Shown piece by piece: positions 26,104-33,097 of a stretch of 64,000 nt of DNA; the first letter of the stretch is position 1, and every line of letters starts with the position of its first letter. The notes beneath the pieces are model-generated. The model was not told where the DNA came from and made no database searches. It saw nothing but the letters and a program-made list of their open reading frames with translations. The DNA lies in contig NZ_FOZX01000002.1 of assembly GCF_900116135.1 (NCBI RefSeq), positions 186,001 to 250,000 on the forward strand, in the 5' to 3' direction. The position numbers were made by a program, and so were the translations under genes. The stretch comes from Saccharopolyspora flava. Lineage in GTDB: Bacteria > Actinomycetota > Actinomycetes > Mycobacteriales > Pseudonocardiaceae.

Positions 26104-27501
26104 TCACTCCCCGAGGACAGGAGGCGCCGTCTTAGGCATGTCGTTCATCCACACGTCGTCCTGCTCCTCAAGCCAGGAGGGACGCTCGTGCTCGTCGTCC
26201 TCAGAGCCTTCACCGCGACGACCGGCACCGGCACCCATGCCGCCCATGCCACCGCGGCCAGCAGCACCACGACCGCCAGCACCAGCGCCAGCTGCTCCGG
26301 CGCCCGCACCGGCACCAAGGCCACCTGCGCCTGCGCGACCACCGGCGCCCATTCCCGCACCGCGGGCACCGGCGCCACCACCAGCACCGCCGACACCGCC
26401 AGCTTTGCCACCAGCGCCCATTCCCGCGCCAGCTCCAGCACCGAGACCACCGGCGAGACCAAAACCGCCGGCGCCGCCAGCAGCCCCACCGGCTCCGCCC
26501 GCTCCTGGGGGCATTCCGCCGGGGTAAGCACCACCGCCAGGCGGGTTCGCCCATGCAGTTCCAGTGCCCGCCGGACTCGTACCGCCCGGGTAGGCGCCAC
26601 CGCTGTAACCCCCACCTGGAATGCCGCCCGAACCACCAGGCATTCCGCTACCGGAATAACCGCCGCCAGCACCCGAACCGGCTCCGGAACCACCAGGGAC
26701 GTTGCCGCCGTTGCCAGGGCCGCCACCCCAGTCAGTTCCAGGAGGCGGAGACACCGGCGGAGGGTTCGCGGTCGACCCGTCCGGGGCGGTGTACTGCGGC
26801 ATCTTCGCGTCGACCTGAGTCAGCGTGGGGCTGTAAACCCGACCCATGGTCTCGCGAGCAGCCTTTTCAGCTTCTTCTTGCGCTTCCATCTGAGAAAGCG
26901 CATTGATTCCGCCACCAGCAAGCCCGAACGGAACTGCACTGGCCGCCGTCTCTCCCCAGCTGAATCCCTCGGGCTTGGGCACGAGGTTCTTCGACTCACC
27001 CGCCGCATCGCCCGCGATCCGGAGATTCTCGCCGGTCGCCTGGAACGCGTCCGCGCTGGCGATCATCCACTCAGAGGCGGGTTTGCCGACTTCAGCAGCC
27101 GCTTCAGCTGCTTCACCCTGCCAACCGCCGCGAACGATCTCACCCAGGTCCCGGCTGTAGTTCGTGCCGCGCTCGCGGAGCTTCTCAGCGAGGGTGACCC
27201 AGGCCTGGGCAGACTCACCGACCCTACTGGGCTTGATCGACTCTTCGTTGGTCTTGTAGATGTCAGCGTGGCTGTATCCGTCCCAGTTGACGCACTCGCT
27301 GATCGCGGGCGAGTCATACCCTGAAACGTTCAGGCCCTTGACGTTCTGGGCGATAGCAGCCTGCTGCTGCTGAGCGAACTGCTTGCCCTGCGCGGCCAGC
27401 TCGTTGCGCTGGTCGTCAGCTGCACCCTCCCAGCCAAGGCCACCGAAGACATGGGCACCCGCGTTGTCGACCGTGTCGACGAGGTCGCCAAGCAATCCCA
27501 T
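26104..27501 (-). CDS. PPE/WXG100-like type VII substrate with Gly-Ala-rich tail
   Basis: 465 residues. The first 210 are helical, with a W-x-G turn in GGWQGEAAEAAAEVG (about residues 122-136), as in WXG100/PPE proteins. Residues 240-430 are a repetitive Gly/Ala/Pro-rich region (GGAGGAAGGAG and the like). The end, RPSWLEEQDDVWMNDMPK then PPVLGE, is a conserved acidic tail seen in such proteins. Start ATG 27501 follows GGGGGAG. The gene lies 12 bases after a lipoprotein gene. The low-complexity tail is GC-rich and prone to length change between strains. Confidence 0.82.
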   Translation of the reverse strand: MGLLGDLVDTVDNAGAHVFGGLGWEGAADDQRNELAAQGKQFAQQQQAAIAQNVKGLNVSGYDSPAISECVNWDGYSHADIYKTNEESIKPSRVGESAQAWVTLAEKLRERGTNYSRDLGEIVRGGWQGEAAEAAAEVGKPASEWMIASADAFQATGENLRIAGDAAGESKNLVPKPEGFSWGETAASAVPFGLAGGGINALSQMEAQEEAEKAARETMGRVYSPTLTQVDAKMPQYTAPDGSTANPPPVSPPPGTDWGGGPGNGGNVPGGSGAGSGAGGGYSGSGMPGGSGGIPGGGYSGGAYPGGTSPAGTGTAWANPPGGGAYPGGMPPGAGGAGGAAGGAGGFGLAGGLGAGAGAGMGAGGKAGGVGGAGGGAGARGAGMGAGGRAGAGGLGAGAGAGAAGAGAGGRGAAGRGGMGGMGAGAGRRGEGSEDDEHERPSWLEEQDDVWMNDMPKTAPPVLGE

Positions 27502-27513
27502 AACTCCCCCAAA

Positions 27514-28053
27514 TCACTTCGGCAATTGAGAAGCCACTTGACTAACGATCTTTTCGGTTTCCCCGCACGGGTCCGGCACGGAATCCTGCCGCTGACCATC
27601 GAGCATGAAGATGGCCACGCCGCCTCCGGCGTCAACGAGCACCGAGCAGCTGCCGACGCCGGTCGCTCCGGATTCAAGAGCCACTGCAGCTGACCGGCCT
27701 GCGATGGTCTTCTTCGTGTAGCTGTCCCAGCTTCCCGTCGTCTCGTACGACGCGACGGTCTCCTCCGCGTTCTTCTGCAGCGAGAGGATGAACTTCTCAC
27801 CCGTCCAGCGACAGCCAGGCTCGTAGCTGACCGGCGCAAACGGTTCCGACTGAGTCCCCAAGCCGAACGAGGTCAGCTGATCGGGCTGAAAGAACGTGCA
27901 CGGGTCAAAACTAGCCAACCCGGCTTGCGACGAAGTCGTTTCGGGCGCCTCCGTGTTGCCACCGCCAGAGCCCGATCCAGTTCCGCAAGCAGAAAGCCCA
28001 AGAAGGGCTGCACCTGCGGCCGTTGCGATCAGGGACCGGGAAAGCTTCTTCAC
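27514..28053 (-). CDS. DUF3558-type lipoprotein
   Basis: 179 residues from GTG 28053, which overlaps the upstream stop as GTGA. The signal peptide MKKLSRSLIATAAGAALLG ends in the lipobox LSAC, so Cys23 would be lipidated. A Gly/Ser/Thr linker follows, then a DUF3558-like domain with Cys in FDPCTFF, PGCRW, VGSCSV and PDPCGE, suggesting two disulfides. The family is frequent beside type VII loci in Pseudonocardiales and its job is unknown. Confidence 0.88.
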   Translation of the reverse strand: MKKLSRSLIATAAGAALLGLSACGTGSGSGGGNTEAPETTSSQAGLASFDPCTFFQPDQLTSFGLGTQSEPFAPVSYEPGCRWTGEKFILSLQKNAEETVASYETTGSWDSYTKKTIAGRSAAVALESGATGVGSCSVLVDAGGGVAIFMLDGQRQDSVPDPCGETEKIVSQVASQLPK

Positions 28054-28457
28054 TGCAAACCTCGTCTAAAGTCGTCGGCGTTCTGCTCGTCGGTGGCTCG
28101 GTACTGCTTCGCAGCTTCACGGAAGGCTGCGGCCTGCTTATCCAGCTCAGCCTGCATGTCACGGATCAATTTCAAGGCTCCGGCTTCCCCCTCAGCCTTG
28201 TCCTCGAAACGCTGCGCCAGCTGTGCTCCGGGCTTGTAATCGCCAAGTCCACTGACACGAGTGATCGCACGCGCTTCGTTGATCAGCTTCGTGAGCTCGT
28301 CGCCTTCCTCCTCGCAACGCTTGGCAGCCCTCTCGGCGACCTCGGGGTCCAGCGCCAGCTTGCCCGCGCTGACCTGCGAGTTGATCCATTGCGTCTGGCC
28401 GCTGACGGCCTTCAGGCCCTCTTTGGCGGCGGCGAACCCGCTCTCTGCGCTAGTCAT
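28050..28457 (-). CDS. ESX-type helical substrate with YxxxD signal
   Basis: A 135-residue all-helical protein (MTSAESGFAAAKEGLKAVSG). The C-terminal helix ends QYRATDEQNADD, with Y119-x3-D123 matching the general type VII export signal YxxxD/E. There is no W-x-G turn, so it may pair with the downstream PPE-like protein in the manner of PE-PPE. GGAGGATCTGGG precedes the ATG. It is the first gene of the operon 28457-25158. Confidence 0.78.
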   Translation of the reverse strand: MTSAESGFAAAKEGLKAVSGQTQWINSQVSAGKLALDPEVAERAAKRCEEEGDELTKLINEARAITRVSGLGDYKPGAQLAQRFEDKAEGEAGALKLIRDMQAELDKQAAAFREAAKQYRATDEQNADDFRRGLQ

Positions 28458-28597
28458 CCCAGATCCTCCGGACCCTGTGATCCCCCATGAACCGTGGTTA
28501 CTTTAGCTGGACGCGCCCGCGCGCGTAACGGTTCCGGGGAATCTGGACAAACTTGACCTGGGCCACACTCCCGCCCAGGTCACAACGCGAAGATCAC

Positions 28598-28792
28598 CTA
28601 CTCGGCGGAGCGAAACCGCCCGCTCTTGAGGCCCTGCATGAAGGCGCCCCACTGGGCTGCCTGGACTCGCAGCTGACCACCCTCCGGATCCTTGGAGTCA
28701 CGGACGGCGATCGAATCGGGGGCCTGCGCGACTTCGACGCACTTCGTCTCGGGGCCGCTACGGCTGCTCTTCCGCCACACGAGGTCAGTCAT
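28598..28792 (-). CDS. DUF397 protein
   Basis: 64 residues from ATG 28792. It has the DUF397 pattern LVWRKSSRSGPETKCVEVA, then IAVRDSKDPEGGQLRV and W-x-x-F near the end. These proteins are almost always encoded after an XRE/DUF5753 regulator and act as its small partner (BldB/WhiJ-type modules in Streptomyces). Its start overlaps the regulator's stop by 8 bases, so the two are coupled. Confidence 0.92.
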   Translation of the reverse strand: MTDLVWRKSSRSGPETKCVEVAQAPDSIAVRDSKDPEGGQLRVQAAQWGAFMQGLKSGRFRSAE

Positions 28793-29630
28793 CGACAAGC
28801 CCTTCTGCCAACGTGCCGACCAACTCGACCGATGCCTGCTCGTCGAGCGCCGACTCCCAAAGTTCGTCCCGAACATCAACATACCCACGCGTGTCTTCGG
28901 GGTCAGTAAGGAAAACGCCACCTCTCTTGTGCTCCAGGTACACGTAGGTCTCGACCGCTGCGAACTCGTACACGGCGAAAGTCCCCACCAAACCGGCGTG
29001 CGCCCCGGCCGTCGCAGGTACGACCCGCACGCGAACGTTCGGACGCTCCGCTTCCCTGACGATCTTGCACAGCTGCTCACGCATCACCTCCGGACCACCG
29101 ATCAGCCTGCGCAGCACGAACTCGTCCAGAAGGAACTGGAGCTCCGGGCCTCTCGGCCTGGTCAGCAGCGGTTGGCGTCCCAGACGCGTGGAGACCAGGC
29201 GCTCGATCTCCGCCTGCGGACGCTCGATCGTCGAGAAGATCTCGCGCGCATAGCCCGCCGTCTGCAACAGCCCTGGTACGAGGGCCAGCTCGTACTCCGT
29301 CACCCGTCGGGCCTCGGTCTCCAGCAGCATGATGTTGGCCAGTTGGTCGGCGAACTGGTCGTGGGACGGCAGGTTGATGGTCGTGCCGTCGTTGGACTCA
29401 GCCTTGGCGGTGAGCAGGTCGCGCATCTCGCCGGTGGCGCCGTAGAGGTCGCAGAGGGCGGCGACCTCCTCCGGGGTCGGGTAGCGGACTCCGGTCTCCG
29501 TTCTGCTGACCCACGCCGGGCTGGTGCCCAATCGCGTGGCCACCGTTCGGGTGGACATTCTCGCGCGCTCGCGCAGGGTTCGGAGCTCCGCGCCGAGGTT
29601 GACGCGAAACAGTCGGGATCTCGCCGACAC
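28785..29630 (-). CDS. XRE/DUF5753 transcriptional regulator
   Basis: 281 residues from GTG 29630, with GGAGG 5 bases before. The N-terminal helix-turn-helix is LRTLRERARMSTRTVATRLG, then SPAWVSRTETGVRYPTPEEV (about residues 12-55). The remaining 200 residues are DUF5753 (ALVPGLLQTAGYAREIF), a probable ligand or partner-binding domain. Genes of this type control development or secondary metabolism in streptomycetes. It is divergent to two small genes, and the intervening region is rich in GTTTC/GAAAC. Confidence 0.9.
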   Translation of the reverse strand: MSARSRLFRVNLGAELRTLRERARMSTRTVATRLGTSPAWVSRTETGVRYPTPEEVAALCDLYGATGEMRDLLTAKAESNDGTTINLPSHDQFADQLANIMLLETEARRVTEYELALVPGLLQTAGYAREIFSTIERPQAEIERLVSTRLGRQPLLTRPRGPELQFLLDEFVLRRLIGGPEVMREQLCKIVREAERPNVRVRVVPATAGAHAGLVGTFAVYEFAAVETYVYLEHKRGGVFLTDPEDTRGYVDVRDELWESALDEQASVELVGTLAEGLVDD

Positions 29631-29699
29631 CCTGACCTCCGGGGAGATGCGTGACCGGCTCCCCGTTTCGAATTCCGTTTCACTGCTTCGATTCCCGGG

Positions 29700-29709
29700 G
29701 AAACGTTTC
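29700..29709. promoter_or_regulatory. GAAACGTTTC palindrome in divergent regulator region
   Basis: A perfect 10-bp palindrome in the 161-bp space between the XRE gene and the divergent gene at 29792. CGTTTCACTG occurs twice (29676-29685 and 29704-29713), and CGTTTCG and CGAAACG lie nearby. This cluster is a candidate operator for the XRE protein. No binding data can be inferred. Confidence 0.45.
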
Positions 29710-29791
29710 ACTGGTGGATGAACTGCCGAAACGAACCTAACTTCCCATCCCATTCCGGTTCCACGTGTTCAGAAGCAGAGGACTCAAAGGG

Positions 29792-30058
29792 ATGGTTTTC
29801 GACGTGTTTCGACGAGAGCGAACGGACGTGTTCTGGATCGTCGGCTCGGGATTCAAGATTCGCCACGCGATGACGACGCTTCCCGGATCGGTATATACCG
29901 GCGCTTGGGTTCCGGCGCTCTGCGAAACCTGGTTGCTCATCCCCACCGCCACCCCGTGGCCGCGCGAGCCCCTCACCAAGGCGATCACCGAACGCTGCCC
30001 GGAATGCGCGGTCATCGCCGACCGCGAAGAACACCGCGACCACACCTGGGACTACTGA
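29792..30058 (+). CDS. Small protein divergent from XRE regulator
   Basis: 88 residues (MVFDVFRRERTDVFWIVGSG). The sequence ends with an acidic and histidine-rich segment (CPECAVIADREEHRDHTWDY) that carries a CxxC pair, so a metal site is possible. An AAAGGGATG context suggests a ribosome site. The protein is not assigned to a named family. Position beside an XRE-DUF397 pair suggests it belongs to the same module; similar short genes sit in such loci in streptomycetes. Confidence 0.6.
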   Translation: MVFDVFRRERTDVFWIVGSGFKIRHAMTTLPGSVYTGAWVPALCETWLLIPTATPWPREPLTKAITERCPECAVIADREEHRDHTWDY

Positions 30059-30072
30059 AGGGAATTCCCGCC

Positions 30073-30564
30073 GTGCACAACCCGATGTTCGACCCGCAAC
30101 TCCCGCCCCAACTCACCCGGCCCCCGGCCGATCCGCCTAAGCAGGGCTCCATCGCAGTCCTGATCGTCGCCGCGCTGACCACCTCCGGCGTCTCCCTCGG
30201 CGGCTTCGCGCTGCTCGGAGCCATGAGCATCAAGCGCGGCTTCGAAACGGGTCACCACCTCGCCGGCGCGCTGCTGCTCACCGCGGCCACCCTCACGATC
30301 ACCCTCGGCATCGGAGGCAGCCTCCTCTCCCTCCTCCGAGGCAGCCGAACGGGCAGAATCCTGGTCACGATCTGCTGCGCCCTCTACGCGATCAGTGGCA
30401 CCACGACCCTCCTCAACGGCAACCTCGGAAGCCTCACCCAACTCCTCATCGCCCTCCCCCTCGCCACCCTCTGGTGGCTCCCCACCACGACCCGGGCGAT
30501 GCACTCCCGCCGAACTCCGTCACCTCCCGCCCCGCACTACTGGGCACAGGGCAGTTTTAGTTAA
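30073..30564 (+). CDS. Four-helix membrane protein ending inside a family A repeat
   Basis: 163 residues from GTG 30073, 14 bases after the preceding stop. The four predicted membrane helices begin AVLIVAALTTSGVSLGGFAL, GHHLAGALLLTAATLTITL, GRILVTICCALYAISGTTT and LTQLLIALPLATLWWLP. The C-terminal residues GSFS and the stop TAA are provided by the family A repeat at 30549. An older stop may therefore have been replaced by insertion. Function is unknown. Confidence 0.65.
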   Translation: MHNPMFDPQLPPQLTRPPADPPKQGSIAVLIVAALTTSGVSLGGFALLGAMSIKRGFETGHHLAGALLLTAATLTITLGIGGSLLSLLRGSRTGRILVTICCALYAISGTTTLLNGNLGSLTQLLIALPLATLWWLPTTTRAMHSRRTPSPPAPHYWAQGSFS

Positions 30565-30623
30565 AACTGTCCGGGCAAAACGGACATGATCATGGGGCAA
30601 TTAGAGGAAAAACTGTCCCCTGG
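30549..30623. repeat. Family A palindromic repeat, copy A2 (left flank of cassette)
   Basis: 75 bp. The left arm CAGTTTTAGTTAAAACTG is itself a perfect hairpin. Then come the AAAACGGACATGATCATGGG block and a right half with GAAAAACTGTCCCC. It matches 32810-32884 at 69 of 75 positions in direct orientation. The ORF ending at 30564 uses TAA inside it. Confidence 0.9.
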
Positions 30624-30769
30624 CGACGCAGAGCACCAACCGCACCTCCACATCGGGCACGCAAGCACTCCTCCAGAACCCGACAAGATCACCCAATTCG
30701 CCGATGTGGCCGCTCCTGTTTTGCAAGACTCTCCGGACATGGCGCACACACCGGGGAGGAGTCGCAAGC

Positions 30770-31069
30770 ATGACCGGGTTCAACACCACGCCCGATGAGA
30801 TGCGGAACGCTTCGCGCGAGATCGACATGCTGGCGACGGATCTGCGATCGGTCCGCTCCGCCTGGGACGGAGCTACCGCCGAGGGCGCCCGAGCTTTCGC
30901 GACCACGACGTGCGGTGAAGCCTTCAACGCCTTCCAACAAGCCCTGTTCGACAACCTGTCGAAGCGACTGGATGCGTTGGAGCGGACCGCGCAGGACGTG
31001 CACACCAGCGCAAACACCTACGACGCCGCCGACGAGTCCGGTCGAGGACAGATCGGCGGCGTCCGGTGA
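30770..31069 (+). CDS. EspC/WXG100-like type VII substrate
   Basis: 99 residues from ATG 30770 behind GGGGAGGAG. Two helices are joined at W32-D-G34 (SAWDGATAEGARAF). The C-terminus carries TYDAADESG with Y84-x3-D88, a match to the YxxxD/E export signal. Such proteins form helical hairpins that pair with the N-terminal domain of a larger substrate. The GTGA overlap with the next gene (31066) supports co-translation with it. Confidence 0.8.
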   Translation: MTGFNTTPDEMRNASREIDMLATDLRSVRSAWDGATAEGARAFATTTCGEAFNAFQQALFDNLSKRLDALERTAQDVHTSANTYDAADESGRGQIGGVR

Positions 31070-32376
31070 ACCAGGCGACCATCGACGACCTGGCAAGCCG
31101 TGCCGCTGACCTGCAGAGGATCGCGGAGTCCATGCGACCCGACAACCTCGCCGCGTCGATCGCCAACGCTCGTCGGTCCCTTGGAGAACCGCTCGGGAAT
31201 CCTGGCGGACTCGATGATCTCGTTCACGCCTTCAGCCGAGCAGGTCAAGGCCTCGACGGAACCCAGCAGGACTCGACGAGGATGGCCACGGACCAGCTGC
31301 CCGCTGTCTGGAGCGGCCAGGCAGCCGACGCGGCAACCGGCGCGCTGACCTCGTCGGCGAAAGAACTGGAGACCGACACCGCGCTCTTCACCGCAGCGAG
31401 CAAACTGCTGACCACCGTCGCCGATTCGCTTCGATCCGCGCACCAAGAGCACTCGGCGCTGCAGCAATACCTGCTCGACCTGCAGAACAAGGCAGACGCG
31501 CTCCCGCCCGACGCAGCAACCTCGCCTGTCGCGACCGACCTCGCGACGCAAGCGAGCGAAGCCGTGCAGAACGCCGCGAAGCTCCTGACCAACGTCCAGA
31601 CCTCGGACGAGGAGACCGCGAAGAAGCTCACCTCGATCACGTCAGGCCCTTTCGGCCCCGTGGTGTTCCTCACCGCCGCCAACGGAGACCAGCGAAAACC
31701 GATCGACGAGATCCTGCGCGAGTACCAGGTCACCCCCGACCCGGACGGCATGGTCACCTTCCCCGACGGACCAATGGGCTGGCTCGCCGACCAGCTCGGT
31801 TTTGAACCCAAGACGATGACCGCCGGAGAGGCTTCACTGCTCACCGACCTCGGTGTGGCTGGGATCAAGGACGCGTACGACATTTACGAACGCGCCCAAG
31901 CCTCCGGAGCCGATGCGTTCGGAGGCCAGGGCACCACCGACGGGCACGGAGACGCGTTCCGGCACACCTACTGGAACGCGCTTCTGACCCAACGCTTCGG
32001 ACCCGAATGGACCGAGAGCTACACGACCGCGCACGAGCGGCTACCTCAAGACCAGGCAAACGCATCGACGGTCGAAGCAATGGATCTGTACAACAACGAG
32101 GTCGGCCGGAACATCGCCCAGGCCCACCCCGATGCGGGTCCCGAAGAGCTAGCCCGCCACGTTGAGGAAGCGGTACGCAATGGGGACGTGCTCGTCCACG
32201 ACCAACAAGGAAACCTGAAGTACAGCGACCAGGTCGAGATCGGTCAGTCCGGGAAGGCACAGGCAGCACCGGATACCGGAGGCCACACCCCCAGAGAACC
32301 CGACTACCACTGGTCCGGGGGTTACAACCCAGGCAACGACGCGGACAGTTACGGAACGACCGATGGGAACTACTGA
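31066..32376 (+). CDS. WXG-type protein with C-terminal DUF6973 domain
   Basis: 436 residues from GTG 31066, coupled to the EspC-like gene. The N-terminal 170 residues are helical with W-x-G in LPAVWSGQAADAATGAL (W about 82), like LXG/WXG-type polymorphic substrates. The C-terminal part has HGDAFRHTYWNALLTQRFG (about 295-313), then TVEAMDLYNNEVGRNIA. That is the DUF6973 pattern, rich in conserved His, Asp and Asn. Such C-terminal domains are often toxin or effector tips of type VII systems; no enzymatic activity is proven. Confidence 0.8.
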   Translation: MNQATIDDLASRAADLQRIAESMRPDNLAASIANARRSLGEPLGNPGGLDDLVHAFSRAGQGLDGTQQDSTRMATDQLPAVWSGQAADAATGALTSSAKELETDTALFTAASKLLTTVADSLRSAHQEHSALQQYLLDLQNKADALPPDAATSPVATDLATQASEAVQNAAKLLTNVQTSDEETAKKLTSITSGPFGPVVFLTAANGDQRKPIDEILREYQVTPDPDGMVTFPDGPMGWLADQLGFEPKTMTAGEASLLTDLGVAGIKDAYDIYERAQASGADAFGGQGTTDGHGDAFRHTYWNALLTQRFGPEWTESYTTAHERLPQDQANASTVEAMDLYNNEVGRNIAQAHPDAGPEELARHVEEAVRNGDVLVHDQQGNLKYSDQVEIGQSGKAQAAPDTGGHTPREPDYHWSGGYNPGNDADSYGTTDGNY

Positions 32377-32377
32377 C

Positions 32378-32791
32378 ATGCTGCGGCGTATCGCTGTGGG
32401 TTCACTGCTCGCATTGTTGGCGGGAGGTTGCGCTCCGGGTGGCGTCGAGCCTGAGCGCGATCCGGGCCTCTACGAACAGATCAACAGTCTCACCCAACCC
32501 GGGCGTGAGCGGGCGATGCGCGACATGCAGCCGGGCCCGTGGGACACGGTGCACGTCTTCGAGGAGTACACCAGCAAGAAGGACGTTCAGGCCAAGGTTC
32601 ACAGCGAGGTCGACATCGACGACCACTACTCCGGACCTGGGCAGCTTCTCTTCTTCATGCAGGACGGCAAGATCTTCCGAGCGGTGGAGCTCAACGCCTC
32701 GCGTGTGCCCGCCGGGACCTATAGCTCGAAGCTCGTCCTGCGCGGAGGTCCGATCCTCGGAGGAGTCCGCCTCGAAGCCATCGACTCGTGA
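32378..32791 (+). CDS. Small lipoprotein, candidate partner of the DUF6973 protein
   Basis: The ATG at 32378 follows the previous stop by one base; another in-frame ATG is at 32363. About 137 residues, beginning with a signal (MLRRIAVGSLLALLAGGC) whose lipobox LAGGC puts a lipidated Cys near residue 18. The mature domain is beta-rich (DTVHVFEEYTSKKD, LLFFMQDGKIFRAVEL). No named domain is recognised. By position it may be a surface immunity or folding partner of the preceding protein, which is inference. Confidence 0.7.
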   Translation: MLRRIAVGSLLALLAGGCAPGGVEPERDPGLYEQINSLTQPGRERAMRDMQPGPWDTVHVFEEYTSKKDVQAKVHSEVDIDDHYSGPGQLLFFMQDGKIFRAVELNASRVPAGTYSSKLVLRGGPILGGVRLEAIDS

Positions 32792-32809
32792 GGGGCGCAG
32801 CTCGCGAGA

Positions 32810-32884
32810 GGGCAGTTTTAGCTAAAACTGTCCAGACAAAACGGACATGATCATGGGGCAATTCTAGAAAAAACTGTCCCCTGG
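32810..32884. repeat. Family A palindromic repeat, copy A3 (right flank of cassette)
   Basis: 75 bp, in the same orientation as copy A2 and 69/75 identical. The left part CAGTTTTAGCTAAAACTG is a perfect hairpin, and TCCAGACAAAACGGACATGA follows. The copy starts 18 bases after the lipoprotein stop. Confidence 0.9.
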
Positions 32885-33097
32885 TGAGGTCCCCAGGCAC
32901 GCGACGCCGCTTCCCGGGTGAGGAGACGCCGTACCCGGGATCCGGGGGGATGGGTTTGGGGAAAGTGGGGGTGCGGGGGTGCTGCTGGGGTTAGGGTGCT
33001 GAGCGATCTTCGTGTTGTGGGAAGTCGGTGGCATGAGCGCGTTATGGCTGGGCGGGGTGGTTGAGACCCGTCGTTTCCGGTGGTCGGAGCTGCGAGG

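Noticed and set aside
26104..26800. Tandem DNA repeat array or CRISPR in the Gly/Ala-rich coding region
   Set aside because: The repetition is codon-level low complexity with variable units. No regular direct repeats with unique spacers occur, and no cas genes are present.
30052..30504. A minus-strand frame rich in Glu and Gly opposite the four-helix membrane protein
   Set aside because: Its composition is that of an antisense shadow, and the plus frame has a coherent pattern of hydrophobic helices.
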